Shown here: in pieces, positions 16,342 to 25,517 of the stretch
Layout of the letters: each line of letters begins with the position of its first letter
Numbering within the stretch: the first letter of the stretch is position 1
Assembly (NCBI RefSeq): GCF_008122205.1
Contig: NZ_PHNJ01000014.1
Location: 1-64,000 of the forward strand
Length of the DNA: 64,000 bases
From: Natronococcus pandeyae
GTDB taxonomy: Archaea; Halobacteriota; Halobacteria; Halobacteriales; Natrialbaceae
Direction of reading: 5' to 3'
Notes under the pieces: generated by a model
What the model was told of the DNA's origin: nothing
Database searches by the model: none
Seen by the model: the letters and a program-made list of their open reading frames with translations, nothing else
Made by a program: the position numbers and the translations under genes

Positions 16342-19300
16342 CTACCAGCCTCTTTCCGAAGGGGCCTCGTTCGACGACTCGAGCGCGTCCGCAACGAGTT
16401 CGATCGGCGTCGGCGGCTGTTCGGCACGTCGAGAGCGGTTCTCGAGTTGGGTTCGACAGGAGGCCCCGGGGGCGACGACCCGTTCCCCGTCGCTCTCGTC
16501 GACCTGCTCGTACAGGATCTTCGCGATGGCGTCGCTCATCGAGGCGTGTTCTGCCTCGTAGCCGAAGCTGCCGGCCATCCCGCAGCAACCCGAATCGAGC
16601 GGATCGACGCGATAGCCCGCCCGGCGGAGCACGCCGACGGCGTGGTGGTCTTTCGCCGTCGCCTTCTGGTGGCAGTGGCCGTGGTAGGTCAGGTCCCCGT
16701 TCGTCCGGTCCGCGTCGAACCCGATCCGTTCGTCCAGCCGGAAGACGTCGACGTACTCGCAGACACCGTACGTGGCGTCCGCCAGCGTCGCTGCGCCACC
16801 ATCCGACAGTAGATCGAGGTAATCGGACTGGAACATGACCGCGTCCGACGGTTCGATGACGACCACGTCCCACCCCTCCTCGACGAGCGGTGTGAGCGAG
16901 CGGACGTTCTCCCGGGCCGTCTCCCTGGCCTGTTCGAGGAACCCCTTCGAGAACGCCGGCCGGCCCGTATCGTCGAGGTCGTCGGGGACCGTGACGTGGA
17001 CACCCGCCGCCTCGAGGGTGCGAACGGCCGCTTTCCCCGCCTCGGGGTGACTGTAATTCGTGTACGGGTCGGGGTAGACGACGGCCTTCCGGTCGGCGGC
17101 GTCCTCGGGGACACGAGCCCCGCCGCGCCGTTCGAACCAGTTCTGGAACGTTTCCGGACGGAACGACGGGAGCGGACGGCTCGAGTCGATTCCGAGCGTC
17201 GTCTCGAGCAGCGCTCGGGCGCCCGGCAGCTTCGGGGCGGCGTTCGAGAACGGCGCGAGTTTGGAGCCCCACCGCGAGAGCGTCGCGACGTTGGCGAAGA
17301 GTCGATCCCGGAGCGTCGCGCCGTTGCGCTGGTGGTACTCGTGGGTGACTTCGGCCTTGAGCTTCGCCATGTCGACCTCGCTCGGACAGTCGATGGCACA
17401 GCCCTTGCAGCCGATACAGAGCCCCATCACCTCCTCGACGAACTCGTCTGTGAACGCCTCCCCCGGATCGAGGTCGCCGCTCATCGCCTGGCGGAGCGCG
17501 TTCGCCCGGCCGCGCGTGCTGGTGATCTCCTCGCGGCTCGCCCGGAAGGTCGGGCACATCACGCCGCCGGTCGTCTCCTGTTCGCCGCGACAGCCGCCAC
17601 AGCCGTGACAGAGCTCGGCCATCCCCTGGAAGCCGTTGTCGTTCTCCCACTCGAGGGTGGGCTCGAAGCCGGACTCGAACTGGTAGTCGGGGTCGAACCG
17701 CAGGTGCTCGCGCAGGTCGGTCGGGTCGTCGTCGCGGAAGACGACCTGTCCGGGGTTGAGGAGCCAGTCGGGGTCGAACGCAGTCTTGAGCGCCTGGAAC
17801 GTCTCCCAGATCCGGTCGCCGTAGAGCTTGTGGTTCCACTGGGTTCGCGCGCGGCCGTCGCCGTGCTCGCCCGAGACGGAGCCGCCGAGTTCGACGACGA
17901 GATCGGTGACGTCGTCGGCGATGCCGTGAAGCTGGTCGAGCCCAACCTCAGTTTTCGTGTTGATGAGCGGCCGGATGTGGAGGACGCCGGGGCCCGCGTG
18001 GGCGTAGAAGCTGGCGTAGGTGTCGTGGGCCTCGAGGATCGCCTCGAAGCGCTCGACGAACTCCGGCAGGCGCTCTGGCGGGATGCCGGTATCCTCGATG
18101 AACGAGATGTGCTTCTCGTCGGTCGTCCGCGAGAGCAAGATCGGGAGCCCGGACTTGCGGAGCTTCCAGAGCTGGGCGCGCTCGGCCTTCTCGTAGGCCT
18201 CGAGCGCCTCGATCGCGATCGGTTCGGCGCCGGTTTCGGGCGCGTCGGCGGCCGGCGCTCCCTCGCTGGCCGCGCTCGGACAGCGGTCGGCCAGCAGGCC
18301 GGCAACCTGCTCGCGGCCGTCGGCGGCGTCCTCGGCGTAGAACTCGACCAGCAGGACGGCGTTCGTCCCGTCGGGCAGCATCTCGGTGACGGGCCCGAAC
18401 TCGGCGGTGTCGCGAGCCAGGTCGATCAGCACGTCGTCCAGCACCTCGACGGCGGCCGGCTCGTGGGCGAGGATCGGCTCGACGTCGGCCATCGCCTCGT
18501 GGAGGTCCCGGTAGCAGAGCAGGGAGACCGCCTTCGTCTCGGGGACGGGCTCGAGCGACACCGTCGCTTCCGTGACGATCGCGAGCGTTCCCTCGCTGCC
18601 GGCCAGCAGGCGGGCGAGGTTGATGGTACCCGGGTCACCAGTGTCTTCGCCACCGGGAAGCGTCTCGCCGCGAGCTTCCGCGACGAGTCGATCGAGGTTG
18701 TAGCCCGAGACGTTCCGCTTCAGGTTCGGGTACGCGTCCTCGATGGCGTCCGCCTCCTCCTCGAGGATGCGCTCGACCTCGGCGTAGATTCGGCCCTCGA
18801 GGTCCCCGTCGGGATCGGCTCGCTCGGCGATCTGCTCGAGGGTGACCTCCCCGAACTCGGTGACGGTCCCGTCGGCGAGGACGACCTCGCAGGACTCGAG
18901 GTAGGCGTCGGTCTTGCCGTACTTCAGGGAGTGGGCGCCGGTCGAGTTGTTGCCGATCGCGCCGCCGATCGCGCTCTTGTCGCCCCAGGCGGGGTCCGGC
19001 GCGAACTTGAGGTCGTGGGGGGCGAGCGCCTCGTTCAGCGTCCCGAGGATCGTCCCCGGCTGGACGGTCGCGGTCCGGGCGTCGGGGTCGATCTCGAGAA
19101 TCTCGTTCATGTGCCGGGTGAAATCCAGCACGACCGCGCGGTTGACGGTCTGGCCGGCCAGGCTCGTCCCGCCGCCTCGCGGGAGGACCGGAATCTCGCG
19201 CTCGGCGCAGTACTCGAGGACGCCCACCACGTCGGCCGTCGACTCGGGGAGGACGACGCCGATGGGCGTCATCTCGTAGGCGCTCGCGTCGGTCGCGTAC

Positions 19301-19458
19301 AGTTCGCGGGAGTAGGAGTCGAATCGGACGTCACAGTTGACGAGCGCCTCGAGGTCGGCAACGAGCGCGGGTCTGTCGACCTCGTCGCTACAGTAATCGT
19401 AGTTCGCCCGGTCGTCGACTGCCGGATCGCCGTGAGACGGAGAGATGTGCGCTGTCAT
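16342..19458 (-). CDS. dld: FAD-linked D-lactate dehydrogenase with iron-sulfur and CCG domains
   Basis: It oxidises D-lactate (possibly another 2-hydroxyacid) and passes electrons to the respiratory chain. The order is: FAD-binding PCMH domain (about 50-260, LPRGGGTSLAGQTVN), FAD-oxidase C-domain (about 290-570, ending GEHGDGRART), two 4Fe-4S motifs (CHGCGGCRGEQE and CIGCKGCAIDCP), then a GlpC/LutA-like half with HCHQK and CCGMAGSFGYE. It is 1038 residues from MTAHISPSHG at 19458, a usual size for this fused type; the open frame upstream is not acidic. It lies divergent from the lactate permease gene. Confidence 0.88.
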   Translation of the reverse strand: MTAHISPSHGDPAVDDRANYDYCSDEVDRPALVADLEALVNCDVRFDSYSRELYATDASAYEMTPIGVVLPESTADVVGVLEYCAEREIPVLPRGGGTSLAGQTVNRAVVLDFTRHMNEILEIDPDARTATVQPGTILGTLNEALAPHDLKFAPDPAWGDKSAIGGAIGNNSTGAHSLKYGKTDAYLESCEVVLADGTVTEFGEVTLEQIAERADPDGDLEGRIYAEVERILEEEADAIEDAYPNLKRNVSGYNLDRLVAEARGETLPGGEDTGDPGTINLARLLAGSEGTLAIVTEATVSLEPVPETKAVSLLCYRDLHEAMADVEPILAHEPAAVEVLDDVLIDLARDTAEFGPVTEMLPDGTNAVLLVEFYAEDAADGREQVAGLLADRCPSAASEGAPAADAPETGAEPIAIEALEAYEKAERAQLWKLRKSGLPILLSRTTDEKHISFIEDTGIPPERLPEFVERFEAILEAHDTYASFYAHAGPGVLHIRPLINTKTEVGLDQLHGIADDVTDLVVELGGSVSGEHGDGRARTQWNHKLYGDRIWETFQALKTAFDPDWLLNPGQVVFRDDDPTDLREHLRFDPDYQFESGFEPTLEWENDNGFQGMAELCHGCGGCRGEQETTGGVMCPTFRASREEITSTRGRANALRQAMSGDLDPGEAFTDEFVEEVMGLCIGCKGCAIDCPSEVDMAKLKAEVTHEYHQRNGATLRDRLFANVATLSRWGSKLAPFSNAAPKLPGARALLETTLGIDSSRPLPSFRPETFQNWFERRGGARVPEDAADRKAVVYPDPYTNYSHPEAGKAAVRTLEAAGVHVTVPDDLDDTGRPAFSKGFLEQARETARENVRSLTPLVEEGWDVVVIEPSDAVMFQSDYLDLLSDGGAATLADATYGVCEYVDVFRLDERIGFDADRTNGDLTYHGHCHQKATAKDHHAVGVLRRAGYRVDPLDSGCCGMAGSFGYEAEHASMSDAIAKILYEQVDESDGERVVAPGASCRTQLENRSRRAEQPPTPIELVADALESSNEAPSERGW

Positions 19459-19685
19459 GTGACGTGAGCCTCGCAGGTACTGGTTGAAGAAAAATCGCCG
19501 GAGCGTATTAAAGACCAGTTCGAAGTCGGGTGGTTTCGAAGCGAATCGCTCGAAATCGGGGTGCCTCGAGAGGTTGGTAGCGCTGAGACGCTCGGAGTGA
19601 AACCGAACGGACACGCGTCGTCGATTCTCAGAAGATACATCTCGAAAATACGCTTATTATTCATCAAGAATAGTGTACTGTTAGA

Positions 19686-19700
19686 TGTTCACAGTGAACA
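19686..19700. promoter_or_regulatory. Palindrome TGTTCACAGTGAACA upstream of lctP
   Basis: There are two perfect 7-bp half-sites (TGTTCAC and GTGAACA) around a central A. It lies 40 bases before the lctP ATG, about 20-30 bases downstream of a TATA-like CTTATTATTC at 19650-19659, and so overlaps the probable transcription start. It is a strong candidate operator in the 282-base divergent promoter region between dld and lctP. Confidence 0.5.
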
Positions 19701-19740
19701 AGAGAGGGGAGCGGTTACTCGGTCACAGAGGTGAGGACGA

Positions 19741-21510
19741 ATGGTGATGGACGTCGTTGTGGCAGCGCTGCCGCTGGTGGTGGTCGCGGTGTTGCTCGTC
19801 GGACTGTTGTGGCCAGCGACGCGAGCGATGCCGATCGCGTGGATCGTCGCGCTCGCCGTCGGACTCGTCTGGTGGAACAATCCACCTACGTACCTCGCCG
19901 CGTCCTCGATCGTCGGCGTGATGACGGCGCTGACGATCCTGTGGATCGTCTTCGGCGCACTGGTCCTGCTGTACACGCTGATGCAGGCCGGCGCGTTCGA
20001 CCGGATCAACAGGGGGTTCGCGGCGGTGTCGGAAGATCGCCGCGTACAGATCGTGTTGCTGGCGTTCTTCCTCGCGACGTTCATCGAGGGTGCGGCGGGC
20101 TTCGGGACGCCCGCGGCGGTCGTCGCGCCGCTGTTGCTGGCGCTTGGCTTCCCGGCGCTGGCGGCAGTGATCGCGGCGCTGATCGGTCACATCATCGCCG
20201 TCACCTACGGCGCGGTCGGGACGCCGATCATCGTCGGCATCCGCGACCCGCTCGAGGTCTACGAGGACCAGATCGTCTCCGAGGGTGGGATGTCCGTCGC
20301 CCAGTACTCGAACGAGGTCGCGGCGTGGGCGGCGACCTACCACGCGCTGGTGGGGTTCGTCATGCCGCTGTTCGCCGTCGGGATGGTCGTCTACTTCTTC
20401 GGTCCGCGCGAGGAGCGGTCGATCCAGCCCGCGCTCGAAGTCGCACCGCTGTGTCTGTTCGCCGGAATCGCGTTCGCGATCCCCTACTGGGTCTCAGCGT
20501 GGTTCCTCACGGCCGAGTTCCCGTCGCTGATCGGTTCGATGATCGGCGGCGCGATCACGGTGGCCATGTTGCGTGCGGGCTACTTCCAGCCCGACGAGAC
20601 CTGGGAGTTCCCGCCGCGCGAGGAGTGGCCCGCCCACTGGGTCGGTGCCATCGAACCCGGCGGCGAAAATATCAACGGTCCAGGTCCGAACGATGGACCG
20701 TCGATGTCGCTGCTGAAGGCGTGGTCGCCGTACATTTTCCTCGTCGTGCTGCTGGTGATCACGCGAGTCTGGGATCCCGTCGCCGAGTTCCTCACCGACG
20801 CGGATATCGGCGTGGACATCGCCACCCCGGTCGGGGAGTTCACGATCGGCATCGTCCTCGCGTGGCAGGACATCCTCGGGCAGGGACTGGGCGCGGACAT
20901 CGCGTGGGTCAACGTCCCCGGCTTCTGGCTGATCCTGAGCGCGCTCGTCGCCATCCCGCTGTTCGGAATGAGTGGTGGAGAGGTCAAAGACGCCTGGATC
21001 GAGGCCGGTGAGAAACTCGTCTCACCGTTCATCGCGCTTGTGTTCGTCATCGCGATGGTGCAGGTGATGCTCCTGTCCGGCGACGCGCCGGGCGCGGCCT
21101 TCGACAACAGCATGATCGAACTACTCGCGATCGCGACGGCGAACGTCGTCGGGCCGGCCTACCCGTTCATCGCGGCGCTCATCGGCGGACTCGGAGCGGC
21201 CATGGCCGGTTCGAACACCGTCTCGAACATCACGTTCGGCGGCTTCCAGTTCACCGCCGCCCACGAACTCGACATCTCGAGCCAGATCATGGTCGGCACG
21301 CAGGCCGTTGGCGGCGCAGTCGGTAACCTCGTGGCGATCCACAACATCGTCGCGGCGCTGGCGACCGTCGGCCTCGTCGGTCAGGAAGGTCGCGTGATCC
21401 GGTTGAACCTGATCCCGCTGCTCTACTACGCGGTCTTCGTCGGGTTCTGGGCGATGGTCTTCGTCTACGTCATGCCCGACGTCCTCCCTGCGGTGTTCGA
21501 CGTCTACTGA
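19741..21510 (+). CDS. lctP: Lactate permease (LctP family)
   Basis: This is a membrane importer for L- and D-lactate driven by an ion gradient. The 589-residue protein has about 13-14 hydrophobic helices. LctP hallmarks are ATFIEGAAGFGTPAAVVAPLL near residue 112, GHIIAVTYGAVGTPI, and the late AAMAGSNTVSNITFGGFQF followed by GTQAVGGAVGNLVAIHNIVAA. It sits between D-lactate dehydrogenase and the Lut genes, so uptake and oxidation are clustered. The start is at 19741 or the second Met two codons later. Confidence 0.93.
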   Translation: MVMDVVVAALPLVVVAVLLVGLLWPATRAMPIAWIVALAVGLVWWNNPPTYLAASSIVGVMTALTILWIVFGALVLLYTLMQAGAFDRINRGFAAVSEDRRVQIVLLAFFLATFIEGAAGFGTPAAVVAPLLLALGFPALAAVIAALIGHIIAVTYGAVGTPIIVGIRDPLEVYEDQIVSEGGMSVAQYSNEVAAWAATYHALVGFVMPLFAVGMVVYFFGPREERSIQPALEVAPLCLFAGIAFAIPYWVSAWFLTAEFPSLIGSMIGGAITVAMLRAGYFQPDETWEFPPREEWPAHWVGAIEPGGENINGPGPNDGPSMSLLKAWSPYIFLVVLLVITRVWDPVAEFLTDADIGVDIATPVGEFTIGIVLAWQDILGQGLGADIAWVNVPGFWLILSALVAIPLFGMSGGEVKDAWIEAGEKLVSPFIALVFVIAMVQVMLLSGDAPGAAFDNSMIELLAIATANVVGPAYPFIAALIGGLGAAMAGSNTVSNITFGGFQFTAAHELDISSQIMVGTQAVGGAVGNLVAIHNIVAALATVGLVGQEGRVIRLNLIPLLYYAVFVGFWAMVFVYVMPDVLPAVFDVY

Positions 21511-21554
21511 CGGGGCGATCGCTCGAGTCGGGCCGAGATCGGCCCGATTCGGTC

Positions 21555-21607
21555 GTCACACGAGACGAGTTGAGACGTGCGGCTGTCACACGAGGCGAGT
21601 GGAGACG
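21555..21607 (+). promoter_or_regulatory. Direct repeats upstream of lutC
   Basis: Two 23-base copies start GTCACACGAG and end GAGACG (21555-21577 and 21585-21607), with two mismatches and a 30-base period, about three helical turns. They end 36 bases before the lutC start. The regular spacing on one face of the DNA suggests binding sites for a regulator of lactate genes. Confidence 0.42.
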
Positions 21608-21643
21608 AAACATCCTATTGTGTGCCCCGACAACACACCGCCA

Positions 21644-22147
21644 ATGGAGAGCGACGTAATCGGGACGTTCGAATCGGCGCTTCAGGAGGTCGACGTCCGG
21701 CTGGAACGAACGACCGCGGCCGACGCTCGAGGAGTACTGACGGACCTCCTCGAACCGCCAGCCGTCGGCGTCCCCCTCCCGTTCGACGGCGTCTCGCTTC
21801 CCGAGGCGGTCGAGACCGAGCCGACGCCGGACGAACTCGAGGCCGCGACGACGGGGATCACGGCCGTCGAGTTCGCCGTCGCCGACTACGGCTCCGTTGC
21901 GATCAGGTCCTCACCGGTGGGCGAGGAGCCGATCAGCCTCTACGCCGACGTCCACGTCGCGGTCGTCGCCGCGAGCGACGTCCTACCGGACATGAAGGCG
22001 ACGTTCGAACGGCTCGGTGACGACGCGCGGAACGGCGCGGACACCGTGCTCGCGACGGGTCCGAGCGCGACGGCCGACATGGGCGCGCTGGTCACGGGCG
22101 CACACGGACCGAAAGCCGTCCACGCGGTGGTGATCGAGGACCGATGA
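21644..22147 (+). CDS. lutC: LutC-type LUD-domain protein
   Basis: This is the small LUD-domain subunit of the LutABC L-lactate oxidation system, which converts L-lactate to pyruvate with an iron-sulfur partner. The 167-residue protein contains the LUD core ITAVEFAVADYGSVAIRSS and the C-terminal VTGAHGPKAVHAVVI, where family members end GPxxxxVVL. The start at 21644 (MESDVIGTF) lies downstream of the direct repeats. Its stop overlaps the lutBA start by four bases (ATGA), so the two are coupled. Confidence 0.84.
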   Translation: MESDVIGTFESALQEVDVRLERTTAADARGVLTDLLEPPAVGVPLPFDGVSLPEAVETEPTPDELEAATTGITAVEFAVADYGSVAIRSSPVGEEPISLYADVHVAVVAASDVLPDMKATFERLGDDARNGADTVLATGPSATADMGALVTGAHGPKAVHAVVIEDR

Positions 22148-24360
22148 GCTCCGACTCGCGCGAGGCGAAAGCGACTCGCATTCGCCACCTGCTGCGGACC
22201 GAGGGCGACGCCGTCCAGCGAAACACACAGACGTTCAACCAGGGGCGGTACGACGCGGTCGCGGAACTCGAGGCCTACGAGGAGTACCGAGACCAGGCTC
22301 GATCGATCAAGGAGCGCGCCATCGAAATCCTGCCCGAGCTGGTCGACGAGGTCACCGCGGCCGTCGAGGAAAACGGCGGGACGGTCTACCTCGCCGACGA
22401 CGCCGCAGATGCGAACCGCTACATCCAGGAGGTCGTCGCCGACGCCGAAGCCGAGACAGTTGTCAAGTCGAAGTCGATGACCACGGAGGAGCTCGAGGTC
22501 AACCACGCGCTCGAGGCCGACGGCGTCGACGTCTGGGAGACCGACCTCGGGGAGTTCGTTCTCCAGCTCGCCGACGAGGCGCCTTCGCACATCGTCGCGC
22601 CGGCGATCCACAAATCGCGCGAGGGGATCGCCGAACTGTTCCGCGAGCAGTTCGATCCCGACGAGCGCCTCGAGACCGCCGAGGACCTGACGATGTTCGC
22701 CCGGGAGTTCCTCGGCGAGCGCATCCGCGAGGCCGATGTCGGCATGACGGGCGCGAACTTCGTCACCGCGGACTCGGGGTCGATCGCGCTCGTCACCAGC
22801 GAGGGTAACGCCCGGAAGACCGTGACCGCGACGGACACGCAGATCGCCGTCGCCGGCGTCGAGAAGATAGTCCCCTCTGTCGAGGACTTGCACCCGTTCG
22901 TCGAACTCATCGGCAAGTCGGGGACGGGCCAGGACATCACCTCCTACGTCTCGCTGTTGACGCCGCCGGTCGACGCGCCGTCGCTCGACCGTGATCCCGA
23001 CACACCGCTCGCCCCCGAGACCGCAAACGACCGCGAGTTCCACCTCGTACTCGTCGACAACGGCCGCACCGAGATGCGCGAGGACGACCAGCTTCGAGAG
23101 ACGCTGTACTGCATCCGGTGTTCGGCCTGCGCGAACTCGTGTGCGAACTTCCAGTCCGTCGGCGGCCACGCCTTCGGCGGCGAGACCTACTCCGGCGGCA
23201 TCGCAACGGGCTGGGAGGCCGGCGTCCACGGCTACGACAGCGCCGCCGAGTTCAACGACCTCTGTACGGGCTGTACGCGCTGCGTCAACGCCTGTCCGGT
23301 CAAGATCGACATCCCGTGGATCAACAACGTCGTCCGGGACCGGCTCAACCGCGGCGCCGACGAGGGTCGGTTCGAGTTCGTCTACGACGAGCTCGTTCCC
23401 GACGAGGAACCCGGCGGGATCGACCTCCAGAAGCGGCTGTTCGGCAACTACGAGACGCTCGCGAAACTCGGGAGCGCGACCGCGCCGGTGTCGAACTGGG
23501 TCGGCGAACTGGCTCCCGTTCGGTCGCTGCTCGAGCGGGTCGTCGGAATCGACGAGCGGCGTTCGCTTCCCGAGTTCCAGCGCGAGACGCTTCGTGGCTG
23601 GTATCGCGCACGAGGGCCGCGCGTCTCGGCGGCCGACGCCGACCGCGAGGTCGTCCTCTACCCCGACGCCTACACCAACTACGTCGACGCCGACCGCGGG
23701 AAGGCCGCGGTTCGGGTGCTCGAGGCGCTGAACGTCCACGTTCGGATTCCCTCGGTCGGCGAGAGCGGACGCGCGCCGCTCTCGCAGGGGATGATCGACA
23801 CCGCTGACGAACAGGCGAGTCAGGTGTACGGCGCGCTCGCCGAACACATAGACGCCGGACGCGACGTCGTCGTCATCGAACCCTCCGACCTGGCGATGTT
23901 CCAGCGCGAGTACGAGAAGCTGCTCCCCGAACGGTCGTTCGAGCGGCTCCGGGATGGAAGCTACGAGATTCTCGAGTACGTCTACGGCTGCCTCGAGAAC
24001 GGCGCCGACCCCACGACGCTCCGCGCTCCCGAGCGACCGATCGCCTACCACGCCCACTGCCAGCAGCGGACGCTCGGCCTCGAGCGCTACACGACGGCCG
24101 TCTTCGGCGAACTCGGCTGCGACGTTATCGAGAGCGACGTCGAGTGCTGCGGGATGGCCGGCAGCTTCGGCTACAAGTCGCAGTACTACGAACTCAGCAT
24201 GGACGTCGGCGACCGCCTGCGCGATCAGTTCACCAGCCCGACGGCACAGGACAGGCTGGTCGTCGCCAGCGGCACCTCCTGTGAGGAACAGTTGGGGGCG
24301 CTGCTCGAGCGCGACGCGGCGCACCCGGTCGAGGTACTCGATCCGGGACGTCGCAGCTGA
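22144..24360 (+). CDS. Fused LutB-LutA L-lactate oxidation iron-sulfur protein
   Basis: It combines a LutB half (LUD domain about 60-310, then CIRCSACANSCANF and CTGCTRCVNACPVKI binding two 4Fe-4S clusters) with a LutA-like CCG half (about 500-735: VVLYPDAYTNYVDADRGKAA, HAHCQQRT, CCGMAGSFGYK). In many bacteria LutA and LutB are separate. With LutC it should form the L-lactate dehydrogenase complex. The C-terminal 370 residues are clearly homologous to the C-terminal part of the D-lactate dehydrogenase in this window. It is 738 residues and complete. Confidence 0.86.
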   Translation: MSSDSREAKATRIRHLLRTEGDAVQRNTQTFNQGRYDAVAELEAYEEYRDQARSIKERAIEILPELVDEVTAAVEENGGTVYLADDAADANRYIQEVVADAEAETVVKSKSMTTEELEVNHALEADGVDVWETDLGEFVLQLADEAPSHIVAPAIHKSREGIAELFREQFDPDERLETAEDLTMFAREFLGERIREADVGMTGANFVTADSGSIALVTSEGNARKTVTATDTQIAVAGVEKIVPSVEDLHPFVELIGKSGTGQDITSYVSLLTPPVDAPSLDRDPDTPLAPETANDREFHLVLVDNGRTEMREDDQLRETLYCIRCSACANSCANFQSVGGHAFGGETYSGGIATGWEAGVHGYDSAAEFNDLCTGCTRCVNACPVKIDIPWINNVVRDRLNRGADEGRFEFVYDELVPDEEPGGIDLQKRLFGNYETLAKLGSATAPVSNWVGELAPVRSLLERVVGIDERRSLPEFQRETLRGWYRARGPRVSAADADREVVLYPDAYTNYVDADRGKAAVRVLEALNVHVRIPSVGESGRAPLSQGMIDTADEQASQVYGALAEHIDAGRDVVVIEPSDLAMFQREYEKLLPERSFERLRDGSYEILEYVYGCLENGADPTTLRAPERPIAYHAHCQQRTLGLERYTTAVFGELGCDVIESDVECCGMAGSFGYKSQYYELSMDVGDRLRDQFTSPTAQDRLVVASGTSCEEQLGALLERDAAHPVEVLDPGRRS

Positions 24361-24710
24361 AACGGTCGGGGACGAACTACCAGTACGAAAGAAAGACTTC
24401 GTGTTGATAATTCACGAATCAACATCGGAGTCGGGAAGGGCAGTAGTTACACCGTAATTGTGGTAAAGAGGAGTCAAAAAGGAGTTATAATGCGTTTTCC
24501 CTGCCGGTAACCCGGGTCGAGTACCTAGATTCACTGTAGAACGAATTACAGTGGAGGACGACTATCGAGCCGGTATACGCCCGTATGGCATTTTGACCAG
24601 TTCAAATCCCGATACTCTTCGTAATGGTATGGGAACTGAGCGTTATCGGGAATAGACAAAAATGTAACATACCCGGGCTCCGGTCGAGTGAACGATTCAG
24701 TGGGAAGGCG
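24361..24710. other. AT-rich spacer between convergent genes
   Basis: There is no gene in these 350 bases between lutBA and the convergent enoyl-CoA hydratase gene. It contains two mutually exclusive 6-bp stems (TTCGTG/CACGAA at 24398-24418 and GTTGAT/ATCAAC at 24403-24423), which may act in transcript ending. Nothing else stands out. Confidence 0.45.
24398..24423 (+). terminator. Overlapping alternative stem-loops after lutBA
   Basis: TTCGTG pairs with CACGAA, and the overlapping GTTGAT pairs with ATCAAC, about 40 bases after the lutBA stop. Only one stem can form at a time. It may be a 3' processing or termination signal; the evidence is limited to the two short stems. Confidence 0.25.
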
Positions 24711-25517
24711 TCACTTCCCTTCGAACTCCGGCTCTCGCCCCTCGAGGAACGCGCCGATCCCCTCGTCCTTGTCCTCAGTCGCAAAGAGCTGGACGAACAG
24801 TTCGGACTCGTACTCGAGGCCCTCCTCGAGCCCCATGCGCGAACCCGCTTTGACCGCCTTCTTGCCGAACTCGAGGGCGATGGGGCTCTTTTCGGCCATC
24901 GATTCCGCGAGGCCGTAGACGCCCTCGTCGAGCTCCTCGGCGTCGTAGACGTCGTCGACGAGGCCGATCTCCTTCGCCTCCGCGGCGTCGATCAGTTCGC
25001 CGGAGAGGACGAGCCGCATCGCCTGGCCCTCACCGACGAGGCGGGTGAGTCGCTGCGTGCCGCCGCCGCCGGGGATGAGCCCGAGGTTGATCTCGGGCTG
25101 GCCGAGCTTCGCGCCCGATTCGGCGATCCGGACGTCGCAGGCCTGTGCGAGTTCGCAGCCGCCGCCGAGCGCGTGGCCGTTGACTCGGGCGATGACCGGA
25201 ATCGAGGCGTCGTCGACCGTTTCGTAGACGCGGGGCCGCTGGCTGGCCTCGCGCTGTTCGACGAGGCCGCGGTCCTGGAACTCGGTGACGTCCGCGCCGG
25301 CGACGAACGCACCGGAGCCCTCGCCGCCCGTGAGCACGAGCACGCGGACGTCGTCGTCCGATTCCGCGGCGGCGACTGCGTCCTTCAGCTCCGTCCGGAC
25401 CTGACTATTGAGCGCGTTGCGGGCGTCCGGGCGTTCGATGGCGACCGTCGCGACCCGGTCGGCGTGCTCGCCGATCTCGACCGAGAGCACCTCGTACTCG
25501 TCCTCGAGGTTACTCAT
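24711..25517 (-). CDS. Enoyl-CoA hydratase/isomerase (crotonase family)
   Basis: It hydrates trans-2-enoyl-CoA in beta-oxidation. The crotonase fold shows in VATVAIERPDARNALNSQV at the start, the oxyanion-hole segments GAFVAGADVTEF and ARVNGHALGGGCELAQACD, and NLGLIPGGGGTQRL. The length from MSNLEDEYEV (25517) is 268. Its start overlaps the stop of the upstream 3-hydroxyacyl-CoA dehydrogenase gene by 8 bases, so the two successive beta-oxidation enzymes are probably translationally coupled. Confidence 0.92.
   Translation of the reverse strand: MSNLEDEYEVLSVEIGEHADRVATVAIERPDARNALNSQVRTELKDAVAAAESDDDVRVLVLTGGEGSGAFVAGADVTEFQDRGLVEQREASQRPRVYETVDDASIPVIARVNGHALGGGCELAQACDVRIAESGAKLGQPEINLGLIPGGGGTQRLTRLVGEGQAMRLVLSGELIDAAEAKEIGLVDDVYDAEELDEGVYGLAESMAEKSPIALEFGKKAVKAGSRMGLEEGLEYESELFVQLFATEDKDEGIGAFLEGREPEFEGK

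Noticed and set aside
16996-19467. A very long plus-strand frame opposite the D-lactate dehydrogenase
   Set aside because: It is a shadow of the real gene on the minus strand: Val/Leu/Arg/Asp-rich with no domain, while the minus strand has FAD, Fe-S and CCG motifs.
24590-24620. A T-arm-like GTTCAAATCC in the spacer
   Set aside because: No acceptor, D- or anticodon stem can be formed around it, so it is not a tRNA gene.
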